Assembly (NCBI GenBank): GCA_915063485.1
Contig: CAJZDJ010000039.1
Location: 1 to 17,025 of the forward strand
Reading direction: 5' to 3'
Origin: an uncultured Actinomyces sp.
GTDB lineage: Bacteria > Actinomycetota > Actinomycetes > Actinomycetales > Actinomycetaceae
DNA length: 17,025 bases
The notes under the pieces were generated by a model, which saw nothing but the letters and a program-made list of their open reading frames with translations, had not been told where the DNA came from and made no database searches. Positions within the stretch are counted from its first letter, which is position 1. Every line of letters starts with the position of its first letter. The translations under genes and the position numbers were made by a program. This document shows, piece by piece, positions 1 through 7,333 of the stretch.

Positions 1-1735
1 CGCGCATTTCAGAGCCATCAATTAGCTTCAAAGTAAGGCGATAAACGTCAGAAGTAATTGTGCCCTTGCGGTTTTGCGCAACTAAAGCCTCGCGTTCAGC
101 ACGGTGCACTTCAAGCTGGTATTTGCACATCAAAATACGCACTTCCAAGGCCACTAACGGGTCCTCAATGTGGTGCGCATTCCATTTACGCAGCTTGGCG
201 GCAACCGTGTGGGAGTCGCAGGGGCCAATAATCTGCGTTAGTTCCTCTGGCACATCCACGCTTTCCTTAGCCACCTCAATAAGCTGGTAGACAGCGTCAA
301 GTTCATCTGGGGCGTAGCCGCCAGCGGTGTCAGGTTTAATCCAGCGAATAAAAGCAGCCAGGGTGCCGCCTTGAATAATCAGCGAAATAGCCGCCACTAA
401 AAAGGCGGTAAACATTAATAAATTACGGTTCGGCGTCGACAGGGGGAAAGTTTGCGCCGCCGCCAAAGTAACGGCCCCGCGCATACCAGCCCACACCATA
501 GTCAGGCCCTCACGGTAGCCCAGGTGAGCTTCTTCGTAATACTGCATATCCGCGCGGCGTCGGTCCAAACGCACCCGAATCCGCTCTAAACGCTGCTGAG
601 GAGTGGGGGTGCGACGGCGTACCAAGTTTGGTAGCTGCGGGCCGTAAGGTAAGCCCGCAGGCAGTTGCCCGTCGTCGACCTCATCAAGAATCAGTTCCCA
701 AGAGTCAAACTGGGCGCGCTTAGAAATCAGATTTCGGGCACGTAAACGCGTGTAATAGGTGGTAGCAAAAACCACTATTACGCGCATTAAAGTAACCACT
801 AGCAGAGAGATAATTGCGGCTTTAAAAGCCAGTGAAACTGCATAGCCGGAATCTTTAAATGAGCTCAAAATATTGTTCAGCTGCAAGCCCATCAGCAAGA
901 ACACTAAAGACTCAAAAATCAACCCAAAGGTTTGCCACGAGTTATTTGAGATCATGCGTTGGGCAGGGCTGAGTTTATTGTCGTGGTGGTAGGAGGTAAC
1001 CAGTCCAGCCACTACTGCCGCCACCAGGCCTGAAGAATGCACTTCTTCGGCGGGGATAGAAGCCGCAAAAGGCACAATGAAACTCAAAATCGTGGCTGCC
1101 CGGGCGTCCCCAATGTGTGAGCGCAGCCAGAGCGTCAAATGCCCCACGATCATGCCCACCACCAGTGCGCCCACAACCGACCACACCAGCGATTGGGTTA
1201 CGGTCAGCAAGCTAACCGAGCCAGCCATTGCCCCCAGCGCACTACGCAGCAGCACCAGGGCGGAGGCGTCGTTAATTAGACCTTCACCCTCCAAAATTGT
1301 GACAATACGCCGCTGCACACCCTGGTTTTTAACAATAGTGGTGGCTACCGCATCCGTGGGGCTCATAACCGCGCCCATAGCCATACCAATTGGTAATCCC
1401 AGGCCCGGGATGATGGCATTAAGAACAAAGCCCAGCGCCACTGTAGAGGCAATCACCAGCAAAAAAGCCAGCGAAGTGATCGCGCTTAGGTTACGACGAA
1501 AATCCTGCACCGGGGTATTAACTGCAGTAGCAAACAGTAGCGGCGGCAAAATTACTTCAATAATTAAATCCGGATCCACTTCAAATCCGGCAAACTGCGG
1601 CAGAAAACTTAAAGCGCCCCCAATCACCAGCAAGATGACGGGCGTGGCCAGGCGCAGTTTCTCGCTTAAAGGCTCGGATAACGCGATGATAGCTAGGGCG
1701 CTCAGCGCAATGATGAGAGTTTGCGTCATAGTCAT
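1..1735 (-). CDS. CPA1-family Na+/H+ antiporter, C-terminus cut by window edge
   Basis: This reading frame is open from about 1735 to the window edge (at least 578 residues, no stop seen). The product is a membrane cation:proton antiporter of the NhaP/CPA1 type, exchanging Na+ (or K+) for H+ for pH and salt homeostasis. Hydrophobic helices begin within ten residues of the start. Two family signatures are visible: SPTDAVAT near residue 125 and GEGLINDAS near residue 150, which correspond to the CPA1 SPTD and ND ion-binding motifs. After the membrane core comes a charged cytoplasmic stretch (about 330-400), a further helix pair with MRGAVTLAAA, and a long soluble C-terminal region running off the window. 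The start is ATG 1735 or ATG 1729. The only ribosome-site-like sequence, GGGAAG, suits 1729 better. It diverges from pyrD across 50 bp. The true ion cannot be told from sequence. Confidence 0.88.
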   Translation of the reverse strand, partial: MTMTQTLIIALSALAIIALSEPLSEKLRLATPVILLVIGGALSFLPQFAGFEVDPDLIIEVILPPLLFATAVNTPVQDFRRNLSAITSLAFLLVIASTVALGFVLNAIIPGLGLPIGMAMGAVMSPTDAVATTIVKNQGVQRRIVTILEGEGLINDASALVLLRSALGAMAGSVSLLTVTQSLVWSVVGALVVGMIVGHLTLWLRSHIGDARAATILSFIVPFAASIPAEEVHSSGLVAAVVAGLVTSYHHDNKLSPAQRMISNNSWQTFGLIFESLVFLLMGLQLNNILSSFKDSGYAVSLAFKAAIISLLVVTLMRVIVVFATTYYTRLRARNLISKRAQFDSWELILDEVDDGQLPAGLPYGPQLPNLVRRRTPTPQQRLERIRVRLDRRRADMQYYEEAHLGYREGLTMVWAGMRGAVTLAAAQTFPLSTPNRNLLMFTAFLVAAISLIIQGGTLAAFIRWIKPDTAGGYAPDELDAVYQLIEVAKESVDVPEELTQIIGPCDSHTVAAKLRKWNAHHIEDPLVALEVRILMCKYQLEVHRAEREALVAQNRKGTITSDVYRLTLKLIDGSEMR

Positions 1736-1773
1736 AGCTTCCCACACATCTACAGACTCGCTTAGCTTTGCGG

Positions 1774-1785
1774 TAGCCTGAACAC
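1774..1785 (+). promoter_or_regulatory. -10 box of leaderless pyrD promoter
   Basis: TAGCCT (1774-1779) is followed by exactly 6 nt and then the GTG start of pyrD at 1786. No Shine-Dalgarno is present between them. A -10 hexamer at this distance puts transcription start on the start codon itself, the normal geometry for leaderless mRNAs in actinobacteria. No good -35 is visible. The same spacing recurs at four other genes here. Confidence 0.6.
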
Positions 1786-2811
1786 GTGCTTTATAACCTG
1801 CTCTATAAAAGCGTCTTAACCCACACTGATCCGGAAAAAATCCACGACCTAACTATCAAAGGCTTGCAGGTAGCTGCAGCCGTGCCGCTAGTATCTGACC
1901 TTTTGCGTGGCACTTGGGGTTACCTGCCCGGGCGTCGTCAGCCCACTATTAGCGGCCCCTTTGCCCGGCCTGTGCCCGGGGTGCTGGGCCTAGCTGCGGG
2001 TATGGATAAGGAAGGCAAAACCGTTGTCGGCATGGACATGCTGGGCTTTGGTTTTGTTGAGGTAGGTACGTTTACCGCTAAGGCCCAGCCGGGCAATGAG
2101 GCGCCGCGACTGTGGCGCTACCCGGATGTGCGCGCAGTGCGTAACAAGATGGGCTTTAACAACTCCGGCGCCGATGAAGCCGCAGCTACGCTGCGTAAAC
2201 TGCGCTCAACTAAGCGTGGCCGCTCCATTATTGTGGGCGCCAATATTGGTAAAACTAAGGTGACACCGCTGGAAGATGCGGTAGCTGACTATGTTTACTC
2301 TGCGCGGGCTGTGGCGCGTTGGGCCGACTACCTGGTGGTTAACGTCTCCAGCCCCAACACCCCGGGGCTGCGTAACCTGCAAAGCGTAGATAGCTTGCGT
2401 CCCATCCTCACCGCTGTGGGCCAGGCGGCTGATAAGGCAGCCGGCCGTCACGTGCCGCTGTTCGTTAAGATCGCCCCCGATTTGGCTGATGAGGACATCG
2501 ACGCCGTAGCTGAGTTGGTACTTGAGCTTAAGCTCGACGGCGTGGTGGCTACTAACACCACTATTGCCCACAACCTGGGGGAGGGGGGCCTGTCTGGTGC
2601 CCCGCTGCGTCCGCGCGCCCTAGCAGTGGTACGTCGCCTACGCGAAAAGCTAGGCCCTGAGCCCACCATTATTGGGGTGGGTGGAATTTCCTCCATCCAA
2701 GATGGCCGCGACATGCTGGCGGCTGGGGCTAACCTGCTACAGGCTTACAGTGCTTTCATTTACGGTGGCCCGGCTTGGCCCGGACGCATCAACCGCGCCC
2801 TGAGCGCCTAA
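1786..2811 (+). CDS. pyrD: Dihydroorotate dehydrogenase (quinone), class 2
   Basis: PyrD oxidises dihydroorotate to orotate, the fourth step of de novo UMP synthesis, and passes electrons through FMN to membrane quinone. The 341-residue length fits class 2. The N-terminal 40 or so residues form the amphipathic membrane-associating region (HDLTIKGLQ), followed by the barrel. GLAAGMDKEG near 68-77 and NKMGFNN near 120-126 are FMN/substrate segments. VNVSSPNTPGLRNLQ near 185-199 carries the class-2 catalytic serine (about Ser189) where class 1 has cysteine. VKIAPD, TNTT and GVGGI segments follow in order. The start is GTG with no Shine-Dalgarno but a TANNNT box 6 nt upstream, so a leaderless transcript is likely. 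It stands alone, divergent from the antiporter, and ends at a strong terminator. No other pyr gene is in the window. Confidence 0.97.
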   Translation: MLYNLLYKSVLTHTDPEKIHDLTIKGLQVAAAVPLVSDLLRGTWGYLPGRRQPTISGPFARPVPGVLGLAAGMDKEGKTVVGMDMLGFGFVEVGTFTAKAQPGNEAPRLWRYPDVRAVRNKMGFNNSGADEAAATLRKLRSTKRGRSIIVGANIGKTKVTPLEDAVADYVYSARAVARWADYLVVNVSSPNTPGLRNLQSVDSLRPILTAVGQAADKAAGRHVPLFVKIAPDLADEDIDAVAELVLELKLDGVVATNTTIAHNLGEGGLSGAPLRPRALAVVRRLREKLGPEPTIIGVGGISSIQDGRDMLAAGANLLQAYSAFIYGGPAWPGRINRALSA

Positions 2812-2840
2812 GCATAAGTGCCCTAGCGCTGGTTGCAACT

Positions 2841-2884
2841 AAAAACGCGAGGCCCGCTTAAAGCGGGCCTCACGCAGTTTTATA
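2841..2884. terminator. Bidirectional intrinsic terminator between pyrD and DUF3043 gene
   Basis: A perfect 10-bp stem, GAGGCCCGCT (2849-2858) with AGCGGGCCTC (2862-2871), closes on a TAA loop. It is preceded by an A run (2841-2845) and followed by TTTT (2878-2881), so each strand has a U-tract after the hairpin. It lies between two convergent genes and can serve both. Confidence 0.88.
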
Positions 2885-2891
2885 AGTTGGT

Positions 2892-3503
2892 TTACTTGGG
2901 GAACTGGCGGCGCTTTACACGCGGCTTGGGCTGACGCCAAGAGCGGAACTGGAAGCAGCGGCCAAAAACATAGAACACATAGCTCCAAGGCAGGTGCTTG
3001 TCCGGGTACTTCTTGGCCAGCTTGTGGCGCACAATGAACCAAACCACCAGGGCATCAATGATCGCCAACACGAACATGATGTAAATAGACATCAGCACCA
3101 CGAAAGAAGTCATAGTGGCGCGGGTGCCGCCCTGACCGATCACCAGCAGGGCAATAAGGATCGCGAAAGATAGCGGCACAAAAATCTCGCCAATGGAGTA
3201 ACGCGCGTCGATGTAGTCGCGAATATAGGCTGCTAGCGGGCCTCGGTCACGGGTGCGGAAATAGCGTTCGTCACCGGCCATCATGCGCTCATAGGCGTGC
3301 TGCTGCTCGGCGCGTTTTTGCTCGCGAGAAGCCTTATCCGCAGCTTTGCGGTCAGCAGGAACTAAGGGCCTGAGGTTGCGTGCCTCAGACTGGCTACGTT
3401 TAGGGGTGGGGCGTCCCTTAGGCCCCCGGCCGCGCACAGGCTTGGCTTCTACCGCCGGGGTGCTTTTTTCAGGCTCCGGCTCGGACTTCTTAAACCACTT
3501 CAC
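2892..3503 (-). CDS. DUF3043 family membrane protein
   Basis: A 203-residue protein of the actinobacteria-restricted DUF3043 family, with no assigned function. A lysine/arginine/proline-rich cytoplasmic N-terminus (1-95) holds the family hallmark GRPTPKR near 30-36, followed by RPLVPADRKAA near 45-55 and MMAGDERYFRTRDRGP near 74-89. Two transmembrane helices follow (about 107-125 and 131-158) and then a basic C-terminal tail ending KPRVKRRQFPK. Both ends are probably cytoplasmic by the positive-inside rule. The GTG start at 3503 is chosen because TAATCT sits 6 nt upstream (leaderless geometry) and the product begins MKWFKK as in relatives. It diverges from the dipeptidase gene and converges on pyrD. 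Family assignment is from recognised motifs. The role is unknown. Confidence 0.9.
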   Translation of the reverse strand: MKWFKKSEPEPEKSTPAVEAKPVRGRGPKGRPTPKRSQSEARNLRPLVPADRKAADKASREQKRAEQQHAYERMMAGDERYFRTRDRGPLAAYIRDYIDARYSIGEIFVPLSFAILIALLVIGQGGTRATMTSFVVLMSIYIMFVLAIIDALVVWFIVRHKLAKKYPDKHLPWSYVFYVFGRCFQFRSWRQPKPRVKRRQFPK

Positions 3504-3515
3504 ATGCCTAGATTA
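3504..3515 (-). promoter_or_regulatory. -10 box of leaderless DUF3043 promoter
   Basis: Reading the minus strand, TAATCT (3515 down to 3510) is followed by the 6 nt AGGCAT and then the GTG start at 3503. There is no Shine-Dalgarno. This promoter faces the dipeptidase promoter, and the two start codons are 38 bp apart, so their polymerase footprints must overlap. Confidence 0.62.
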
Positions 3516-3529
3516 GCCGCTTGACGCGA

Positions 3530-3541
3530 TACCCTGAAGTT
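3530..3541 (+). promoter_or_regulatory. -10 box of leaderless dipeptidase promoter
   Basis: TACCCT (3530-3535) is followed by the 6 nt GAAGTT and then ATG at 3542, with no Shine-Dalgarno. This selects ATG 3542 over the in-frame TTG at 3521, which lies upstream of the box and could not be on a transcript starting there. Confidence 0.6.
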
Positions 3542-4924
3542 ATGGCAACAACTGAAGCACTCCGCAAGCAAATTTCGCAGGCTATGCCGGCGATTATTGA
3601 TGAATTAACCGAGCTGGTAGCCATCCCTTCTGTGGCTTTTGCCGGCCATGACCTAGCCCAGGTGCGTCGCAGCGCTGAGCACGTGGCAGGCCTATTTGAG
3701 CAGCTAGGTGGGCAGGTAGAGATCCTTTCCGCCCCCACCGACAGCGGCGAAAAGGGCCAGGACGCCGTCGTCGCCCACTTTGACGGACCCGCCGGAGCTC
3801 CCCGTGTACTGCTATACGCCCACCATGACGTACAGCCGGCAGCAGGCCAGGGCGGCTGGGACCAGGCCGACCCCTTCAAGGCGCAGCGTCGCGGGGACCG
3901 TCTTTACGGGCGTGGCACTGCTGACGACGGCGCCGGCGTAATCACCCACGTTGAGTCACTGCGGGCGCTCAAGGCCCTGGGTGAATTGCCGGTAAACGTC
4001 ACCGTCTACATTGAGGGTGAAGAAGAAGTTGGCAGCCCCTCATTCGTTAACTTCCTAAACACCTACCGTGAGCGCCTAGAAGCCGACGTGATCGTGGTGG
4101 CTGACTCCTCCAACTGGAAGGTGGGCACGCCCGCGCTGACCACCTCGCTGCGTGGCGTGGTGCAAAGCGACGTCACCGTCACCACCTTGGACCACGGTCT
4201 ACACTCGGGCCAGTTTGGTGGGCCGGTTCCTGACGCCACCACCACCCTGATCCGCCTGCTAGCTTCACTGCATGATGAGGCCGGCGACGTGGCCGTTAAG
4301 GGCCTGGTCAGCCAGGGACAGGCAGACCCAGACTTCCCCTTCTACCCGGAGGAAGATTTCCGTGCCGATGCTGGCCTACTTGAAGGCGTGCAGCTGATGG
4401 GCACCGGTGATCTAACCGCTCGCGTATGGACCAAGCCCTCCATTACTGTGATCGGCATTGACACCCCCTCAATCGCCCAGTCTTCCAACACCCTCACCCC
4501 CAGCGCCAGCGCCCGCATCTCTATGCGTATTGCCCCTGGCCAGGACCCGCGTGAAGCCCACGCCGCGCTAGAGGCCCACCTGCTTGAGCACGCTCCTTTT
4601 GGGGCGCAGGTGAAGGTCTTTAACCGTGAGCTGGGTCAGCCTTTCAAGGCCGACGGCGACAGTGAGGCTACTGTGGATGCTATGGAGTCCCTGGCTGCTT
4701 CCTGGCAGACCGGTGCGGTAAAGATCGGTCAGGGTGGCTCGATTCCCTTCATCTCTGACCTGCGCGAAGTATTCCCGCAGGCCCAGGTGCTAGTGACCGG
4801 CATTGAAGACCCCGACTCGCGCGCTCACAGCGCCAACGAATCCATGCACCTAGGGGAGCTGGAAAATATTGTGTTGGCTCAGGCTCTGCTACTGGCGCGA
4901 CTAGGCGGCGCGCTTGAAGACTGA
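3542..4924 (+). CDS. M20-family metallo-dipeptidase
   Basis: A zinc-dependent peptidase of the M20 (carboxypeptidase G2-like/PepV) clan, 460 residues from ATG 3542, acting on dipeptides or short acylated peptides in the cytoplasm. Metal-site motifs appear in order: AHHDVQPA near 93-100 (His94, Asp96), GRGTADDGAG near 123-132 (bridging Asp), EGEEEVGS near 158-165 (catalytic Glu and metal Glu), VADSSNW near 186-192 (Asp) and AHSANE near the C-terminus (last His). The lid/dimerisation domain begins near LDHGLHSGQFGG (about 216-227). All expected ligands are present, so it should be active. An in-frame TTG at 3521 would add seven residues but lies upstream of the putative -10 box. The next gene starts 3 nt after its stop, so they are probably co-transcribed. 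The exact substrate cannot be told. Confidence 0.92.
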   Translation: MATTEALRKQISQAMPAIIDELTELVAIPSVAFAGHDLAQVRRSAEHVAGLFEQLGGQVEILSAPTDSGEKGQDAVVAHFDGPAGAPRVLLYAHHDVQPAAGQGGWDQADPFKAQRRGDRLYGRGTADDGAGVITHVESLRALKALGELPVNVTVYIEGEEEVGSPSFVNFLNTYRERLEADVIVVADSSNWKVGTPALTTSLRGVVQSDVTVTTLDHGLHSGQFGGPVPDATTTLIRLLASLHDEAGDVAVKGLVSQGQADPDFPFYPEEDFRADAGLLEGVQLMGTGDLTARVWTKPSITVIGIDTPSIAQSSNTLTPSASARISMRIAPGQDPREAHAALEAHLLEHAPFGAQVKVFNRELGQPFKADGDSEATVDAMESLAASWQTGAVKIGQGGSIPFISDLREVFPQAQVLVTGIEDPDSRAHSANESMHLGELENIVLAQALLLARLGGALED

Positions 4925-4927
4925 GCT

Positions 4928-5986
4928 ATGCGCGTAGTACTAGCCCCGGGCTCGTATGCTTACGAGCCCGGGGGAGTGCCTCTGGTTGCAGGCTCTTATA
5001 GCGCCGTTTGGGTGGCTGATTGTTTGGCTCGAGGCTGGCGTGCCAAGCGCCCCGGCGATCGCCTTGATCTGGCTGGCCAGCCCGACATGGCGGTGGAATC
5101 TGGCGCCTATGGGCCGGTGGTAGCCGCCCAAGGCCAGCATTACATTGATTTAGCGCGCCTAAGCCCACTGCCAGCTGATACTCACCAGGCCGGTCTTCAA
5201 GCTGCTAGCGGCTCCACTTTTGCTTTGGGGCTCGCTTTTAAAGCGGCTTTAGAGCAGCTTCCGGCGGGCTCAACCGTGGTGGTGGGGGCAGCCCGCAGCG
5301 CTATTCACGACGGCGGCGCCGGCTTCTTGCAGGCCCTGGGTGGGGCGCAGGCGGCTTGGCAGCTAACCGCGCCCTACCAGCTGATTGTGGCTTTAAGTGA
5401 CGCCATGGCCCTGTCTGGTTTAAGTGGGGCCGGGGCCAACCTGAGCGCACTAACGGACCTAGACGCTGTCCAGGTGCAGGAAATTGATCGACGCGCGGGA
5501 GCCGCTAGTGCCCAGTGCCTGCGCCAATTAGAGGCGGCTCGCCCAGCCCATAGGCGCCAGCTGCTAACCCAAGGCCCGCGTTCTAGCGCTTGGGGTAGTG
5601 GCGCGCTTGGAGGCGTGAGCCTAATTTTGGCGGCTCTGGGAGCTAATTTGGTTTTGGCCGGCAACTATTACGCCCAGGCCACCGGTTTGGTGCAGCTAGC
5701 GAGCCAAGCGCAGCTGTTAGTTACCGGCTATGGGCAGGCTTTCGACGTCGTCGCGGGCAGCCCCCTAGAAACTGTGGGGCAGGCAGGGCTTGAGCATGGG
5801 GTGCCGGTGGTGGCGCTACTAGGGCAAGGCACTTTGGGACGCAGCGAGCTGGCTGAAGCTGGCATAACCCGCCTACATACGCTTGATGAGGTACTAGATA
5901 CCTCCTGGTGGCAGGCTAGTAGTGAGCAGGTAGCCCAGGGGCTTGAGCAAATTGGACAGCGTCTAGCGCAGGCTTGGTCGCACTAA
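4928..5986 (+). CDS. Degenerate glycerate kinase (GK2)-fold protein
   Basis: 352 residues that align by eye with type-2 glycerate kinases but with eroded motifs. The N-terminus VVLAPGSY corresponds to the kinase APDSFKG. VVVGAARSAIHDGGAGFLQALG (117-138, here written in family order) corresponds to the kinase GGSATNDGGAGMLQALG region. LLVTGYGQAFDVVAG (263-277) corresponds to TGEGRxDxQS. The Gly-Gly-Ser, the Asn before Asp and the Glu of TGEG are replaced, so classical glycerate phosphorylation is doubtful. It may bind a different ligand or have lost activity. It begins 3 nt after the dipeptidase stop with no Shine-Dalgarno, suggesting translational coupling. A perfect 13-bp hairpin lies inside codons 6-16. 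A later in-frame GTG at 4976 would remove the hairpin but also the first beta strand. dgt follows 13 nt downstream. Confidence 0.72.
   Translation: MRVVLAPGSYAYEPGGVPLVAGSYSAVWVADCLARGWRAKRPGDRLDLAGQPDMAVESGAYGPVVAAQGQHYIDLARLSPLPADTHQAGLQAASGSTFALGLAFKAALEQLPAGSTVVVGAARSAIHDGGAGFLQALGGAQAAWQLTAPYQLIVALSDAMALSGLSGAGANLSALTDLDAVQVQEIDRRAGAASAQCLRQLEAARPAHRRQLLTQGPRSSAWGSGALGGVSLILAALGANLVLAGNYYAQATGLVQLASQAQLLVTGYGQAFDVVAGSPLETVGQAGLEHGVPVVALLGQGTLGRSELAEAGITRLHTLDEVLDTSWWQASSEQVAQGLEQIGQRLAQAWSH
4944..4973 (+). repeat. Perfect 13-bp inverted repeat inside the 5' end of the glycerate-kinase-like gene
   Basis: CCCCGGGCTCGTA (4944-4956) and its exact reverse complement (4961-4973) enclose a TGCT loop. 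The hairpin begins 16 nt after the start codon at 4928. In mRNA it would be very stable. No U-tract follows (GGAGTGCCT), so it is not a normal terminator. It encodes roughly Pro7-Gly15, the segment equivalent to the kinase N-terminal motif. Confidence 0.9.
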
Positions 5987-5995
5987 AAGGGGGGA
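5985..5995 (+). promoter_or_regulatory. Ribosome binding site of dgt
   Basis: A purine-rich AAGGGGGGAA immediately follows the preceding stop codon and lies about 5 nt before ATG 6000. It fixes that start and marks dgt as an internal, Shine-Dalgarno-dependent gene of the operon. Confidence 0.7.
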
Positions 5996-5999
5996 ACTT

Positions 6000-7271
6000 A
6001 TGGAATTTATAACTGGTGCTTATAGGTCTCATGATTGTGAGCGTTACCTGCCTGAGGCCAGTAAGTCGGCTGAGCGTACCGCCTTTGAACGTGACCGTGC
6101 ACGCGTGCTGCACTCTTCAGGCCTGCGCCGCCTAGGCGCCAAAACCCAGGTTCTTGGCCCTACCAGTGATGATTTTGTACGCACCCGCCTAACCCACTCG
6201 CTGGAAGTAGCCCAGGTAGGCCGCGCTCTAGCCGGTGAGCTGGGCTGCGACCCTGACGTGGTAGACACCGCCTGCCTTAGCCATGATCTGGGTCACCCCG
6301 CTTACGGGCACAACGGCGAAAAAGCCCTAGATGTAATTGCCGCCGACATTGGCGGATTTGAAGGCAACGCCCAAACCTTGCGTCTACTTACCCGCCTAGA
6401 GCCCAAAGTGATCGCCCCCGATGGCCGTAGCCTGGGCCTAAACCTGACCCGTGCTAGCCTGGACGCCACCGCCAAATACCCTTGGGCTAAAGGCGCCGGG
6501 CCTGGAGGGCTAGAGGGTAAAAGCGTGCGCAAATACTGCTTTTACAGCGACGACGCCGATATTGCGACCTGGATGCGTCAAGGCGCCCCCAGCTTCAAAC
6601 GCTGCATTGAAGCCCAAATCATGGATCTTTCAGACGACATTGCCTACTCAGTGCATGACGTGGAAGATGCCATCAGCCTAGGGGCCATGGATCCGGTAGG
6701 TGCAGATAAAGACAGTGAACTAGAGGGGTTAATCGACTCCACGCTTTCCTGGTACCACCCCGACTTTAGCGCCGATGAGCTAGGCCAGGCCTGGCATCGT
6801 CTGCGCAACAGCTCCTACTGGCTAACTAGCTATGACCATTCACGCATCGACCAAGCTTCCCTTAAAACCATGAGCTCCCAGCTCATTGGCCGCTTTGTAG
6901 ATGCCACCGTGCTGGCTACGCGCCAGTGCTACGGGGCCGGGGCGCTTACCCGCTACGCTGCTGATTTAGTGGTGCCACGCGAAATTCAAGCTGAAATCAT
7001 GATCCTTAAAGGTGCCGCCGTGCGCTACGTAATGGCGCCGCGTGAACATGAACCTACCTACCTGCGTCAGCGCACCATCCTTTTTGACCTGGCCCAGGCC
7101 ATGGAAGAAGGCGGTGAAAAGCTACTTGACCCAGTATTTCGCGCTGACTGGCGAGCTGACACCAGCGACAGCGCCCGCAAGCGTGTAATTGTGGATCAAC
7201 TCGCCTCGCTAACCGACAACTCAGCGCGAGCCTGGCATGCACGCTACTGCGGCTGGTTCAGTCAGATTTAG
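6000..7271 (+). CDS. dgt: Deoxyguanosinetriphosphate triphosphohydrolase (HD family)
   Basis: A dGTPase-like enzyme cleaving dNTPs (dGTP in classical members) to nucleoside plus triphosphate, controlling the dNTP pool. Its 423 residues match the actinobacterial form. YRSHDCERYLPE at the N-terminus and RDRARVLHSSGLRRLGAKTQV (31-51, split here by position) form the nucleotide-binding opening. The HD metal site is complete: His66 in RTRLTHSLEV, His95-Asp96 in LSHDLGHPAYGHNGE, and the distal Asp in DLSDDIAYSVHD (about 212-213). It lies 62 bp before dnaG, the order also found in mycobacteria, which supports the assignment. A purine-rich ribosome site 13 nt after the previous stop puts it in the dipeptidase operon. 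True substrate preference among dNTPs is not readable from sequence. Confidence 0.95.
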   Translation: MEFITGAYRSHDCERYLPEASKSAERTAFERDRARVLHSSGLRRLGAKTQVLGPTSDDFVRTRLTHSLEVAQVGRALAGELGCDPDVVDTACLSHDLGHPAYGHNGEKALDVIAADIGGFEGNAQTLRLLTRLEPKVIAPDGRSLGLNLTRASLDATAKYPWAKGAGPGGLEGKSVRKYCFYSDDADIATWMRQGAPSFKRCIEAQIMDLSDDIAYSVHDVEDAISLGAMDPVGADKDSELEGLIDSTLSWYHPDFSADELGQAWHRLRNSSYWLTSYDHSRIDQASLKTMSSQLIGRFVDATVLATRQCYGAGALTRYAADLVVPREIQAEIMILKGAAVRYVMAPREHEPTYLRQRTILFDLAQAMEEGGEKLLDPVFRADWRADTSDSARKRVIVDQLASLTDNSARAWHARYCGWFSQI

Positions 7272-7321
7272 CCAGATTTAACCCGTTAGGGAAGTTAAAA
7301 ATCAGGTTAGCTAAAACCCGA

Positions 7322-7333
7322 TAGTATGGGCCC
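7322..7333 (+). promoter_or_regulatory. -10 box of leaderless dnaG promoter
   Basis: TAGTAT (7322-7327) is followed by the 6 nt GGGCCC and then GTG at 7334. No Shine-Dalgarno exists in this gap. dnaG therefore probably has its own promoter in the dgt-dnaG gap and is not only read through from dgt. Confidence 0.62.

Noticed and set aside
1077..1781. Plus-strand open frame of 234 codons
   Set aside because: It is antisense to the antiporter, whose minus-strand frame carries clear CPA1 motifs. The composition is Ser/Thr/Arg-rich without any domain.
3521..3526. TTGACG as a -35 box for the dipeptidase
   Set aside because: It lies only 3 bp from the TACCCT -10, too close for a -35. It is also the in-frame TTG that could be mistaken for the start codon.
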